From: Sciurus carolinensis
Taxonomy: Eukaryota > Chordata > Mammalia > Rodentia > Sciuridae
NCBI RefSeq assembly: GCF_902686445.1
Contig: NC_062227.1
Coordinates: forward strand, 19,109,678-19,173,677
Length of the DNA: 64,000 bases
Direction of reading: 5' to 3'
This document shows, in pieces, positions 23,109 to 34,060 of the stretch. A program made the position numbers and the translations under genes. Positions within the stretch are counted from its first letter, which is position 1. Each line of letters begins with the position of its first letter. Under the pieces are notes generated by a model, which saw only the letters and a program-made list of their open reading frames with translations, was not told the DNA's origin and did not search any database.

Positions 23109-26100
23109 ATGAACCAAATGACTGGGAATACAAATCATATCTCAATAATAACCTGAATGTTAATGGCCTGAATTCATCAATCAAAAGACATAGACTGGCA
23201 GATTGGGATTAAAAGAAAGATCCAACAATATGTTGCCTGCAAGAGATTCACCTCATAGAAAGAGATACCCAGAGACCTAAAGGTGAAAGGATGGGGAAAA
23301 GCATTACCATGCACATGGACTCAGCAAAAAAGCGGAGGATCCATCCTCATTCAGATTAATGTGGACTTCAAGTCAAAGTTAGTTCAGAAGGAATAAGAAG
23401 GACATTTCATACTTCTTAAGGGAAGCATAAATCAGCAAGATATAACAATCATAACATATATGCCCCAAACAGTGGCTCATCCATGTATGTCAAACAAATC
23501 CTTCTCAATTCCAGGAATCAAAGACCATAACACAATATTAGGTGATTTTAACCACGCCTCTCTCACCACGGGACAGATCTTCCAAACAAAAATTGAACAA
23601 AGAACCATAGATCACAATAACACAATCAATAATTTAGACTTAACTGACATTTATAGAATATACCATCCAACCAAGAGCGAATACACTGTTCTTCTCAGCA
23701 GCACATGGATCCTTCTCTAAAATAGACCATATATTATGCCACAAAGCTAATGTAGCAAATACAAGAAGATAGAGACACTACCTTGTATTCTATCAGATCA
23801 TAATGGAGTGAAGTTAGAAATAATGAAAGAGTAAAAAACAGAAATTACTCCAACACCTGGAGATTAAACAATATGCTATTATATGATGAATGGATAACAG
23901 AACGATATTAGGAGGGAAATTAAAAAATTCTTAGAGGTAAATGAGAACAAAGAAACATCATATCAAAATCTCTGGGACACTATGAAAGCAGTACTTAGAG
24001 GAAAATTTATTTCATGGAGGCATTTAATAAAAGAAGTAAAACTCACAAAATAAACGACCTAACACTACAGCTCAAAGCCCTAGAAAAAGAAGAACAGAGC
24101 AACACCAAAAGTAGTAGAAGACAGGAAATAGTTAAACTCAGAGCTGAACATCAATGAAATTGAAACAAAAGAAACAATACAAAAAATTGACAAATAAATA
24201 GTTGGTTCTTCGAAAAAATAAACAAATTGATAAACCTTAGCCACACTAACAAGAGAAGACGAGAGGAAACTCAAATCACTAAAATTCGGAATGAACAAGG
24301 AAATATCACAACAGACACGACTGAAATACAAAACATAATTAGAAGCTATTTTGAAAATCTATACTCCAACAAATAGAAAATTCGAAGACATCAACATGTT
24401 TCTAGAGACATATGAATTGCCTAAACTGAATGCAGGAGGACATACACAATTTGAGATAGGACCAATTTCAGGTAATGAAATAGAAGAAGTCATCAAAAGT
24501 CTACCAACAAAGAAAAGTCCAGGACCAGATGGGTTCTCAGCCAAGTTCTACAAAACCTTTAAAGAAGAACTCATTCCAATACTCCTCAAAGTATTTCATG
24601 AAATAGAAGAGGAGGGAACCCTCCCAAACTCGTTCTATGAAGCCAATATCACCCTGATACCTAAACCAGACAGAGACACATCGAGGAAAGAAAATTTCAG
24701 ACCAATATCCTTAAGGAACATCGATTCAAAAATTCTAAACAAAATTTTAGCAAATTGCATACAAAAACATATTAAAAAGATGTGCACCATGATCAAGTGG
24801 GTTTCATCCCAGGGATGCAAGGTTGGTTCAACATCAGGAATCAATAATGTATTCACCATATCAATGGACCTTAAAGTCAAGAATCCCATGATTATTTCAA
24901 TAGATGCAGAAAAAGCATTTGATAAAATACAGCACCCCTTCATGCTCAAAACACTAGAAAAAATAGGGATAGTGGGAACATTCCTTAACATTGTGAAGGC
25001 CATCTATGCTAGGACTATTGCTAATATCATTCTAAATGGTGAAAACTGAAGCATTCCCCCTAAAAACTGGAACAAGGCAGGGATGCCCTCTTTCACCACT
25101 TCTTTTCAATATCATCCTTGAAACTCTAGCCAGAGCAATTAGACAGACCAAAGAAATTAAAGGGATACGAATAGGAAAAGAAGAACTCCAACTATCCCTA
25201 TTTGCTGATGATATGATTATATACTTAGAGGAACCAGGAAATTCCACCAGAAAACTTTTGATCTCATAAGTGAATTCAGTAAAGTAGCGGGATATAAGAT
25301 CAATGCACCTAAATCTAAGGCATTTATACATAAGTGATGAATCTTCAGAAAGAGAAATTAGGAAACTACCCCATTCACAATAACATCGAAAAAATAAATA
25401 CTTGGAATCAATCTCACAAAAGAGGTGAAAGACCTCTACAATGAGAACTACAGAACACTAAAGAAAGAAATTAAAGAAACCTTAGAAGATGGAAAGATCT
25501 CTCATGTTCTGGATAGGAAGAATTAATATTGTCAACATGGCCATACTACCAAAAGTGCTATACAGATTCAATGCAATTCCAATTAACATCCCAATGATGT
25601 ACCTTACAGAAATAGAGCAAGCAATTATGAAATTCATCTGGAAGAATAAGAAACCCAGAATAGCTAAAGCAATCCTTGGCAGAAAGAGTGAAGCAGGGGG
25701 TATCGCATTACCAGATGTTCAACTCTACTACAAAGCAATAGTAACAAAAATGGCATGGTATTGGTACCAAAATAGAAAGGTGGATCAATGGTACAGAATA
25801 GAGGACACGGACACAAACCAAATAAATATAATTTTCTCATACTAGACAAGGGCCCAAAATATGCAATGGAGAAAAGATAACCTCTTCAACAAATGGTGCT
25901 GGGAGAATTGGAAATCCGTATGCAACAGAATGAAACTAAACCCATATCTCTCACCATGCACGAAACTCAACTCAAAATGGATTAAGGATCTCGGAATCAG
26001 ACCAGAGACCTTGCATCTTATAGAAGAAAAAGTAGGTCCAGAGCTTCAACATGTCGGCTTAGGACCAGACTTCCTCAACATGGACTCCCATAGCACAAGA

Positions 26101-26919
26101 AATAAAAGCAAGAATCAATAACTGGGATAGATTCAATCTAAAAAGATTTCTCTCAGCAAAAGAAACTATCAGCAATGCGAAGAAAGAGCCTACAGAGTGG
26201 GAGGAAATCTTTGCCCATCATACTTCAGATACAGCACTAATCTCCAGAATCTATAAAGAACTCAAAAAACTCTACACCAAGAATGCACATAATCCAGTCT
26301 ACAAATGGGCTAAGGAAATGAATAGACACTTCACAGAAGAAGATCTACAAGCAATCAACAAACATATGGAAAAATATTCAACATCTCTAGTAATAAGAGA
26401 AATGCAAATCAAAACCACCCTAAGATTCCATCTCACCCCAATCAGAATTGCGATATCAAGAATACAAGCAACGACAGGTGTTAACGAGGATGTGGGGAGT
26501 AAGGTACATTCATACATTGCTGGTGGGGCTGCAAATTAGTGCAGCCACTCTGGAAAGCAGTGTGGAGACTCCTTAGAAAATTTGGAATGGAATCACCATT
26601 TGACCCAGCTAATCCCACTCCTTGGCCTATACCCAAAGGACTTAAAATCAGCATATTACAGAGATACAGCCACATCAATGTTCATAGATGCTCAGTTTAC
26701 AATAGCCAGATTGTGGAACCAACCTAGATGTCCTTCAATTGATGACTGGATAAAGAAACTGTGGTATGTATATACAATGGAATATTACTCAGCCATAAAG
26801 AATGATAAAATTATGGCATTTGCAGGCAAATGGAATGAAATTGGAGGAATATCATGCTAAGTGAGATAAGCCAATCTCAAAAAAGCAAAGGACGAATGAT
26901 ATCACTAATAAGTGGATGA
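23109..26919 (+). pseudogene. LINE-1 ORF2 (endonuclease / reverse transcriptase), decayed
   Basis: ORF2p nicks target DNA and primes reverse transcription of L1 RNA. The endonuclease domain (about 23,130-23,850) keeps the 'LNVNGLNSSI' and 'LGDFN' zones in broken frames. The RT domain is partly open at 24,351-25,049 ('[14 protein letters not shown]', '[15 protein letters not shown]') and 25,036-25,269 ('[14 protein letters not shown]', active site LFADDM). The C-terminal part continues at 25,489-25,845, 25,861-26,121 and 26,582-26,860. The stop is at 26,917-26,919. At least eight frameshifts or stops disable it. Confidence 0.92.
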
Positions 26920-26930
26920 TGACACATATT

Positions 26931-27052
26931 GGGGGGTGGGCGGGGTTATTGTTAGAGTTAGAATTAGGGTTAGGAAGGGGGGGAGGATTGGAGGAAGGAA
27001 GGACTGTATAGAGGGAAAAGAGGGGTGGGAGGGGTGGGGGGAAAGGGAAAAA
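26931..27052 (+). other. G-rich tract in the L1 3' UTR
   Basis: Many runs of three or more G on the plus (RNA-sense) strand, including GGGGGGTGGGCGGGG and GGGTGGGAGGGGTGGGGGG. Such tracts are conserved in mammalian L1 3' UTRs and can fold as G-quadruplexes. A degenerate telomere-like stretch (GTTAGAGTTAGAATTAGGG) is included. Confidence 0.8.
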
Positions 27053-27169
27053 AATAACAGAATGAATCAAACAACAGTACCCTATGTAAATGTATGATTA
27101 CACAAATGGTAGGCCTTTATGCCACACACAAACAGAGAAACAACATGTATCCCATTTGTTTACAATAAT

Positions 27170-27181
27170 AAAACTAGCAAT
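27170..27181. repeat. Target-site duplication, right copy
   Basis: AAAACTAGCAAT, identical to 20,465-20,476. It ends the L1 insertion. Confidence 0.88.
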
Positions 27182-27385
27182 TGGTATTTGACCTTAGAGA
27201 ATGTTGGGAAATTTTTTGTGTAGAACTTCTAGACATGCTTGGAGCATGAAGCCTTCAATAATTAGCTCTTGGAAAAGTGACCACACTGTTCAAAGGTCCT
27301 TTTCTTACTTATTTCAGTGAGAATTAATGGAAAAAATGAGAAAAAAAAACATAAGCTTGGTAAAAGAACAATTGAAAGCATAGCA

Positions 27386-27551
27386 GGGTCAGCTGTAGTG
27401 GACATGCCTATAATCCAAATACTCCAGAGGTTGGCAGGAGGGTTGCAAGTTTGAGTCCTGTATCGCAATTTTGCAAATCTTGTCTAAAAATAGAAAGGTC
27501 TAGAATTGTACCTTAGGTGTAGAGCTCCCCTATGTTCAATTCTCAGTACCA
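27386..27551 (+). mobile_element. B1-dID-like SINE, diverged
   Basis: B1-like left part ('GTGGACATGCCTATAATCC', 'AGAGGTTGGCAGGAGGGT') and a degraded ID right part ('TTAGGTGTAGAGCTCCCCTA', 'TTCAATTCTCAGTACC'). It is followed by the microsatellite that grew from its tail. Confidence 0.7.
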
Positions 27552-27580
27552 CAAGATACATGAGAGATGGATAGATGATC

Positions 27581-27584
<4 letters not shown>

Positions 27585-27650
<66 letters not shown>
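27585..27650. repeat. (GA)n microsatellite
   Basis: Uninterrupted GA run of about 66 bp. The Ser-Leu frames on the minus strand are artefacts. Confidence 0.97.
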
Positions 27651-27653
<3 letters not shown>

Positions 27654-27696
27654 GATAGATAATAGAAAGAAGGAGAGAGACATAGAGAGGGAATGA

Positions 27697-27840
27697 AGGA
27701 AGGAAGGAAGAAAGGAGGAAGGAAGGAAGGAAGGAAGGAAGGAAGAAGGAAGGGAGAAAAGAGGGAGGGGAGGGAGGGAGGGAGGGAGGAAGGAAGGAAG
27801 GAAGGAAGGAAGGAAGGAAGGAAGGAAGGAAGGAAGGAAG
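27697..27840. repeat. (GGAA)n microsatellite
   Basis: GGAA/GGGA units with a pure GGAA run of about 50 bp at the right end (27,788-27,840). It produces the repetitive Pro-Ser-Phe-Leu frames on the minus strand, which are not genes. Confidence 0.97.
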
Positions 27841-28016
27841 AGTACATTTCTACTAGGGACTAATTCCACAAAAACAGTTCAGGCCCCTGTTGCTATTTGG
27901 ACCGTTTCTTGATAATAGATTAGTAGATTATGATATATATAAAATATGAAAAGCTTTTAAATTTTAAAAACTTTTTTTCATTCAACTAGTTTCAGAGCAG
28001 TTTTTAGGCTTTGAGC

Positions 28017-28085
28017 TTTATATTTTGGTGCTGGGAACTCACACATTTAGCATGCACTCTACCATTTAGTTACACCCTAGCTCCA
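28017..28085 (-). mobile_element. ID-type SINE fragment, antisense
   Basis: Reverse-complement ID signature: 'TTGGTGCTGGGAACTCACAC', 'GCATGCACTCTACCATTTAG'. Confidence 0.7.
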
Positions 28086-28567
28086 ACATATTTTTTTTAT
28101 TGTTCTGGTGTTTTATTTCTTTGTTTTATGTAACTTCTGTCTTCTAGGGATCACAAAACACTTATTATGTAGTATAGGAAATAAGAAAGGGAAATGAATA
28201 AAAAAAGATTATTTAGTGGCAAATGGCCAAGAGTAACTACAACTAGGAACCAATGCTATTCAGTAAATAATTCTTTGATACAATAGTGATGTTTTAAGAT
28301 TTAACTTATTTTTTGAACTTTGCAAGCTCTGGATCACTATGTTTGGGGACCATAGAAATCTTTGTTGTCATAGTTTAACAGTCTGACTTTTGAAGTAGTA
28401 CAGAGACTTTTTCTAGTTTATACTTGAGACCTAATACATTAATTTTAACCCATTCATTAACTTTTTTTTTGCAAGCTCTTGGATATAACTGCATTATAAT
28501 CCTGCATGTAGACAGTGTATTGCAGAATTGGCAGTCATATTAAAAATCTTAATTCCATGTAATTCTT

Positions 28568-28622
28568 TGAGGTGCTGGGGATTAAACCTAGGGTTCATGC
28601 ATGTAAAACAAGTATTCATGTA
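28568..28622 (-). mobile_element. ID-type SINE fragment, antisense
   Basis: 'GAGGTGCTGGGGATTAAACC' followed by 'CATGCATGTAAAACAAGTA' is a partial reverse-complement ID. The gap 28,090-28,567 has no recognisable feature. Confidence 0.6.
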
Positions 28623-28839
28623 ATTATTTTAAAACTTTTATCAAAGTTATGAGCCTATTTATAGTGCAGTCCTGTACACATAACTTTATCAAACATAGAA
28701 ACAAGTTTCTAAGGTAGCAAAAATAAGTAGGATCTCAAAAGGAGCATCAGAGAGTTCACATAGCAGAAATTGTTATTATTGGGTTTGTCACATATCTGCC
28801 AAACCCTGTTTGCCTCTAGAAAGTGTTGAGATTTGCTGA

Positions 28840-29000
28840 GTGGAGTGCATGTAATCCCCAGAAGCTTGAGAGGCTGGCATAGTAGGATCACAAGTTCAAA
28901 GGCAGCCCCAGAAACTTGGTGAGACCCTACAGCTGGACTGGGTGATGTGATTCAGTGGTTAAAGTGCCCTTGGTTCGATTCCTGGTACCAAAATAAAAAA
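28840..29000 (+). mobile_element. B1-dID composite SINE, diverged
   Basis: 'GTGCATGTAATCCCCAGAAG' and 'GGATCACAAGTTCAAAGGCA' (B1 part), then 'GGGTGATGTGATTCAGTGGT' and 'TTGGTTCGATTCCTGGTACC' (ID part) with an A-rich tail. Confidence 0.8.
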
Positions 29001-29244
29001 AAAATAGTGTTGAGGTTCTAGGTCATGGAGGCAAACACCTGACTACAACATAGGATCTAACAGTCCTGTAGGAAAGAGTCCTTCTGTAATATTCCACAAA
29101 GCCATCTGCTTAATGAGTCCATGAACTTCCTATTCTTTTGGTGGGCACCCTGGGAGATGGAGCTCCATTCAGGGTGTGCCTGAAGTGGCAGAGGTTCACT
29201 AAGACAATTTAGCTTGAATATACATGCTTCAGTTAAATGCAAGA

Positions 29245-29405
29245 GTTAGTACTGTGTGCCCTTGGGTGAAATTTTAGGTTCTCTATGCCTTAGTTTCCTC
29301 ACTTTAAAATAGAGATAATAATAGTACCTAATTCATAGTTTTGTTTTGAAAATTAAATTTGGCATCTGCAAGCATTTGACATACAGTTTCTATTATTATG
29401 ATGTA
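29245..29405 (+). mobile_element. MIR SINE (ancient mammalian), sense
   Basis: Carries the MIR core order: 'TTAGTTTCCTCACTTTAAAA', 'GATAATAATAGTACCTAATT' and 'GAAAATTAAATTT'. MIRs are shared by all mammals, so the surrounding 28.9-31 kb is old sequence. Confidence 0.8.
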
Positions 29406-30002
29406 TTATAGGTAGACTTTGAGGATTGTGGTAGATTTTTTGCCCCTCTATAATAGATAACAGGAACAAGAGGAGGCAAGAAAATAGGCTGAGAGGTATG
29501 ATTATCTCACCTTTTTTTTTTTGGAATAGCAATATACAAAAACAACATGTAAAGAAGTCATTGCCACACAATGTGATTCATGCAATAGTAAAAACACATT
29601 CAAGATTTTTAAAAAGTGTTGAGATTATATAAAGAAAATGTATCATTGCTCTGAACTGTAGAAATTGAGTAACAAATACAATGAAAGGGAATGGTATTGT
29701 TTGGTAGTCTAATTTTTTCCCTTTTTTACATTGAAGCTTTTGTTTGAAAAGATGCCTTGCCACTGGGAACCTTTTCTAAGTACACTTGTCATATCACTAA
29801 TATCCTACAAGCTAAGTAAATCTTAGATACCCCAGAGGTAAGAGTTTATTTCTACAGTAGTGGAAGCACAGGGAGGTAAGCACCAGTTCCCTGAGATTTT
29901 TGGCAGTCAGAGTTCCTTTTTTTTATGCCAAAAGGTTATTCAGAAGTTGTTGTTATAGTTATGACTCTGATTTTACTGGGTATTCCCACTTTTAAAAATA
30001 TC
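29406..30002. other. Unclassified unique-looking sequence
   Basis: AT-rich, no gene or repeat recognised. Confidence 0.3.
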
Positions 30003-30215
30003 ATAAACAGATATGGTGGCACATGCCTGTGAATTACAGGCAGTTACTTGGGAAGCTGCAGCAGGAGGATCACAAGTTCAAAGTTAGCCTAGACAATTTA
30101 CTGAGACCTTGTCTCAAAATTAAAAAAAAAATTAAGGGTAAGGATGTAGCTCAGTGATGGTGTGCTTGCTTTGCATGCACAAAGCCCTGGGTTCAAACCC
30201 TAATACCAACAACAA
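30003..30215 (+). mobile_element. B1-dID composite SINE
   Basis: 'GGTGGCACATGCCTGTGAAT', 'GGAGGATCACAAGTTCAAAG' and 'ACTGAGACCTTGTCTCAAAA', then an A run and an ID half ('GGATGTAGCTCAGTGATGG', 'GGGTTCAAACCCTAATACC'). Confidence 0.88.
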
Positions 30216-30837
30216 CAATAACAAAAAGGTGTCTTATAAGTGCTATTATTCACAGAGCATTCAGAAGAATGCTGCTGGTATGGAAAGTAATGGAACTGAT
30301 TTTAGAGCAGGTCTGTGTCAGTAGCAGTCCTGTAGCTGTGAAGATCTTACAGGTTCATTTGGTATATGATTTGGTTGGAGTTCAAATTAAGGAAAGCCAT
30401 AGATGGTGTAAGGGAGAAAAGGCAGATCTGTTAACAATATTACTGAGAAATATAAGGGAAAGTTAATTTGCACTTAACAAGAAAGAAGGAATAATAAGAG
30501 ATCTATTGCCAAGACAGGTATTTGTCTACTTTGAAAGTTTTCCATGACTCACCTTTCTTCTTTTGTCCTGATATTCAGATACCCCTGGAAATCAACTTTA
30601 GCTTTATTCAGAACTGAGATGGGATTTATGAGCTGTTTAAATGCCCTAAAATGGAAATCAAGAGCATAGCAGAAAAACCTATCTTTGCAAAGAAAAAGCA
30701 ACCAATGCTTCGACCCTTGGAACTAAAAACTTTCCTCTAAGTTGGTTAAGTGAGGTTCTTCCTTTGAGGGTCATCTCTTCACATTAAACTCTCTGAGGCT
30801 GTACATTTGTTTATTATTTTACCTATTTATTTATTCA
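30216..30837. other. Unclassified sequence
   Basis: No repeat recognised. The open frame at 30,269-30,466 is short and without family features. Confidence 0.3.
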
Positions 30838-31016
30838 TTTGGTAGCAGGATTGACCCAAGTGCTTAACCACATCCCCAATCCCTTTTATGTTTTATTTTG
30901 AGACAGGATCTCTCTAAGTTGCTCAGGGCCTCATTAAATTGCTGAAGCTGGCTTTGAACTCACAACCTTCCTGCCTTAGCCTCCAGAGTTACTAGGATTA
31001 CTGTGTCCAGCTCTGA
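30838..31016 (-). mobile_element. B1-dID composite SINE, antisense
   Basis: Reverse-complement ID part ('TTGACCCAAGTGCTTAACCA') followed by reverse-complement B1 part ('TTTTGAGACAGGATCTCTCT', 'CCTTCCTGCCTTAGCCTCCA'). Confidence 0.82.
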
Positions 31017-31429
31017 GGCTTTGAGTCTCAACCTTAATCTAAAAATGATATGTACGTTCATTTTGTAAAGGCAGTGATGGATAAAGTGTTTTGTCTCATT
31101 TGAGCTTCAAAATAAAATTACAGAAGTAATATATGTTAGAGAAATCATACAGTCTCTCTGTAGAAAAATTGCAGATTCATTACAGAGTATAAGGGACTAA
31201 ATTTAAAACCACATATAATCCCCAGCCCTCATGTGGTAGACAATGTCACTGTTAAGATTTTGGTGCATATCCTTTCAGACACTGTGCATCAAGAGTTTCC
31301 AAAACATGAGATATGCTTTCTGCTACTTTTCCCACTTAATATTACATGCTTTCCATGTCTATCATCAACATTATTTTTAGAACTTTTTATTATTTTAAAA
31401 TACAAATAGAAAATTTATGATTTTATTAT
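31017..31429. other. Probable very old LINE-derived sequence
   Basis: Phrases such as 'TGTTAAGATTTTGGTGCATA' and 'TCCTTTCAGACACTGTGCAT' resemble ancient LINE 3' regions, but the match is from memory of general patterns and the family is not assigned. Confidence 0.3.
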
Positions 31430-31597
31430 TTTTTATATTTTGTATTGGGAGTTGAACTCAGGGGCACTTTACCACTGAGCTACATCCTCAACAGTTCTTT
31501 TTATTTTTTATCTTGAGACAGGGTCTTCTAGTTGGTGAGCTGGCCTCAGTCTCCTGAGTTGCTGGGATTATAGGCATGTACCGCCACACCAGTTTAA
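31430..31597 (-). mobile_element. B1-dID composite SINE, antisense
   Basis: 'GGGAGTTGAACTCAGGGGCA' and 'TACCACTGAGCTACATCCTC' (ID part) then 'CTTGAGACAGGGTCTTCTAG' and 'GCTGGGATTATAGGCATGTA' (B1 part). Confidence 0.88.
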
Positions 31598-31835
31598 TAT
31601 GATTTTAAAGTGTACAGTTATTGGCATTAGTACATTCACACATTGTGTAAACATCACTTGAATTCAATAACTATTTACCTCAACTGAACTCATTTTCTGC
31701 ACTTACTAAGCAGCAGCTGTCCATACCTGTCTCCTCCAAGCACCTAGCAACCCACCCTCTATTTCTGTCTCTGAGTTTGACTACTCTTAGTACCTCAAAT
31801 AAGTAGAATCACAAAATATCTGTTCTTTTGCACCA
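31598..31835 (-). mobile_element. Ancient LINE 3' region, orientation tentative
   Basis: 'TTTTAAAGTGTACAGTTATT', 'AGTACATTCACACATTGTGT' and 'ACCTCAAATAAGTAGAATCA' follow the order seen in a common ancient mammalian L1 3' segment. It is interrupted by the SINEs on either side. Confidence 0.5.
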
Positions 31836-31925
31836 GCAATTTAGTGAGACCCTGCCTCAAAATAGAAAGGGCTTGGGGGTGGCTCAGTAGTAAAACACTC
31901 CCAGGTTTGAACCCCAGCACCAATA
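31836..31925 (+). mobile_element. B1-dID SINE, right part
   Basis: 'GTGAGACCCTGCCTCAAAAT' then 'GGGGGTGGCTCAGTAGTAAA' and 'TTTGAACCCCAGCACCAATA'. Followed by short TA and CA runs to 31,975. Confidence 0.75.
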
Positions 31926-32252
31926 TATATATGCATATATATGTACATATTCACACACACACACACACACATATAACATTCATTCATTGGATTATCACTC
32001 TAATCAATCCCCTAATTATGTTGTCTTAAATTTTTTGCCATTAACTAAAGCAGTGCTGTAATTAACTTCCTCTTAAACTTTTATATTCTTACTTATTTTC
32101 TAACATATAGGATATTCCCTAGGATAAATTTCTAAAAGAGAAATTGGAAGGTCAGAGGTTAAATACATTTTAAGACTTTTGTTTTTATTCACCAGCTCTC
32201 TAGAAAGATCGTAATATTTAGAATGTACCCTTGGTAGCCATGTTAGAGTTTG

Positions 32253-32325
32253 TTGACTAGGGCTATGGTTCATTGGTAGGATACTTGTATAGCATGCAAT
32301 CCCTAGGACTGTAGAAAGAAATAAA
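32253..32325 (+). mobile_element. ID-type SINE, degraded
   Basis: 'GGGCTATGGTTCATTGGTAG' and 'CATGCAATCCCTAGGACTG' are remnants of an ID unit. Confidence 0.55.
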
Positions 32326-32659
32326 GAGAAGAAACTCTTTTTAAAATTTTGTTGATTAGATAGATAAAAAATGTTTTCTCTTTCAAATTGCATTTTCATC
32401 AAATATTAATGAGGGTTAACTTCGCACTTTTATCATTTGTGGGTTTTTTATTATTAAGGAAATTAATTGTGTATGTATGCTCATATGCAAAAAGAAATCT
32501 TTAGGTCTAGATTGTTTTATTGGGAGAATTCAATCAAAAGTCATTGTGTTTGATGGGTTGGCATTCTTTGTAACCATTAGGGTATTTGTGTAACAATATC
32601 TATAGCAAGCAGCATTTAATGAGCAATTGCTTTGTGCCTGTGTTGTTTTAAATGCTTCT

Positions 32660-32875
32660 CATGGCCTAACATAGTGGCGCATACCTGTAATCAAGAGGTT
32701 GAGATAGAAGGATCACACGTTTGAGACCAGCCTCAGCAACCTAGTGAGACCCTCAGAAATCTAGCAAGACCGTGTCTTAAAATAAAAAATAAGGAGGGCT
32801 GGGGATGTGGCTCAGTAAAGCATCCCTGGATGTAATCCCAGTACCAAAAAAAAAAAAAAAAAGAAAGAAAGAAAA
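32660..32875 (+). mobile_element. B1-dID composite SINE with A-rich tail
   Basis: 'GTGGCGCATACCTGTAATCA', 'GTTTGAGACCAGCCTCAGCA' and 'GGGCTGGGGATGTGGCTCAG', ending in about 17 A then GAAAGAAAGAAA. Confidence 0.88.
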
Positions 32876-33085
32876 TGCTTTATATGTGCTTTACATTACC
32901 TCATTTAATGCTAATCAGTCACTGAGAGGTAGGTTCATGATCCCCATTTACAGAGAAAGAAACTAAGGAGAAGGTCAGTAGCTACCTGCCCAAGATTACC
33001 CAGCTAATAGGTGTTGTGCTGCTTCAACCTTAGGCCATTTTGGATTCCAGACCCTGCACTAACCATCAGGTACTCAGCTCTCTTT
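32876..33085 (-). mobile_element. MIR SINE, antisense
   Basis: Reverse-complement MIR order: 'ACCTCATTTAATGCTAATCA', 'GATCCCCATTTACAGAGAAA', 'TGCCCAAGATTACCCAGCTA'. A related ancient tail ('GTGCCTGGTCATAATAGGTA', 'AAAGACTTATTGAATG') follows at 33,110-33,225. Confidence 0.75.
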
Positions 33086-33225
33086 CCATTCACTATTCTA
33101 TAAGCCCTTCCAAGGCAGTGAACTGTGGCACTTCTATTCATCACTGTATCCCAAGACTCAGTGCCTGGTCATAATAGGTACTCAGTAAAGACTTATTGAA
33201 TGTCTGAATGAATACTAGCCATACA

Positions 33226-33606
33226 GGGAATTTCCCCTTTTTTTTTTCTTTTACTTAGATAGTTTTGAATACTCTAGCTTTGTGATCTAAGAGGCACTGT
33301 CTTTCTCTTAATTGTGTATTTAATATTCCAGGAGAAAATTAGCATTTATAATTATTTTGTCAGATTCTTATGAATATTTTCTTAGGTATATTATATTTTT
33401 TGCTGCTCTGGTGAATGAAATAGTTGTTTCTAACTTGTTATTGCCACTTTATGGAAAGCTCTTGGTTTTGGTATGCAATAATACCCTTATCTACAATTCT
33501 GATTTCTGTAGTTTCAGTTACACTCAGTCAACTGCTATCTGATAATGTTAAGTGGAAAGTTACAGAAATAAACAATACATGTTTGTTGTTGTTGTTTGTT
33601 TTTTTG
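33226..33606. other. Unclassified AT-rich sequence
   Basis: No gene or repeat recognised up to the antisense ID fragment. Confidence 0.3.
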
Positions 33607-33650
33607 TACCAGAGATTGAACCCAGGGTTGCTTAACCACAGAGCTAGATC
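33607..33650 (-). mobile_element. ID-type SINE fragment, antisense
   Basis: 'GTACCAGAGATTGAACCCAG' and 'GCTTAACCACAGAGC' are a reverse-complement ID piece with a T-rich tail to its left. It directly abuts the LTR end at 33,651. Confidence 0.7.
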
Positions 33651-34060
33651 TGCAGTGAAAGAAGTGCACAGAGCCACAGTCCAAAGCTAATCTCTGGAGA
33701 AGTCCCATTTTATTTAAAAAATGCACACACTTATATAGTGCCAGGAAGAGGCTGATTGGTTGGGGCATGACACGGGGTGAGAGTTGATTGGGTGAGCTGT
33801 GTTGCTGGGGAACGGGGTGATGGTTGATTGGGTGAACTTTGTTGCCAGGGGTCTGGGCGGGGTGTCAAGCGCTGATTGGGCGTGAGTCCACGCTGGTGGG
33901 AAAAGGTCGGTAATTGGGTGAGCCTTGTTGCTAAGTGTCTGGGCAGGGTGTCGAGCGCTGATTGGGTGTGAGTTCACACCAGCGGGAAGAAGTTATGAGG
34001 AGTAAAATCAGGAAGAGAAGCTTGGCCAGCACCATGTTGGCACCTAAGGGGGGGGGTGAC
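33651..34060 (-). mobile_element. 3' LTR of element B with six CCAAT boxes
   Basis: On the minus strand the U3 holds six CCAAT boxes (plus-strand ATTGG at 33,755, 33,787, 33,827, 33,875, 33,913 and 33,961), spaced 32-48 bp and partly organised as two ~86-bp direct repeats. Next come a CTATATAA box (33,731-33,738) and AATAAA (33,709-33,714), then an end in CACTGCA at 33,651. The upstream edge is uncertain (34,042-34,065). A purine tract (AGAAAGGGAGAAATA on the minus strand, about 34,066-34,080) precedes it, as expected for second-strand priming. It does not resemble the 5' LTR at 40,297-40,679. Confidence 0.75.

Larger units (their letters stand above)
20477..27169 (+). mobile_element. Full-length but decayed LINE-1 (6.7 kb)
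   Basis: A complete L1 bounded by the 12-bp duplication AAAACTAGCAAT. In order: a 5' UTR beginning with the AAGATGGTGG box and holding a ~65-bp repeat array, ORF1 (about 22,035-23,057), ORF2 (about 23,109-26,919), a G-rich 3' UTR and an A-rich tail (AATAATAAA). Both ORFs are shattered by frameshifts and stops, so it is not autonomous. It is clearly older than the copy at 59,320-64,000, to which it aligns along most of its length. Confidence 0.92.

Noticed and set aside
27536..27869. Ser/Leu/Pro/Phe-rich minus-strand ORFs
   Set aside because: Translation of GA and GGAA microsatellites.
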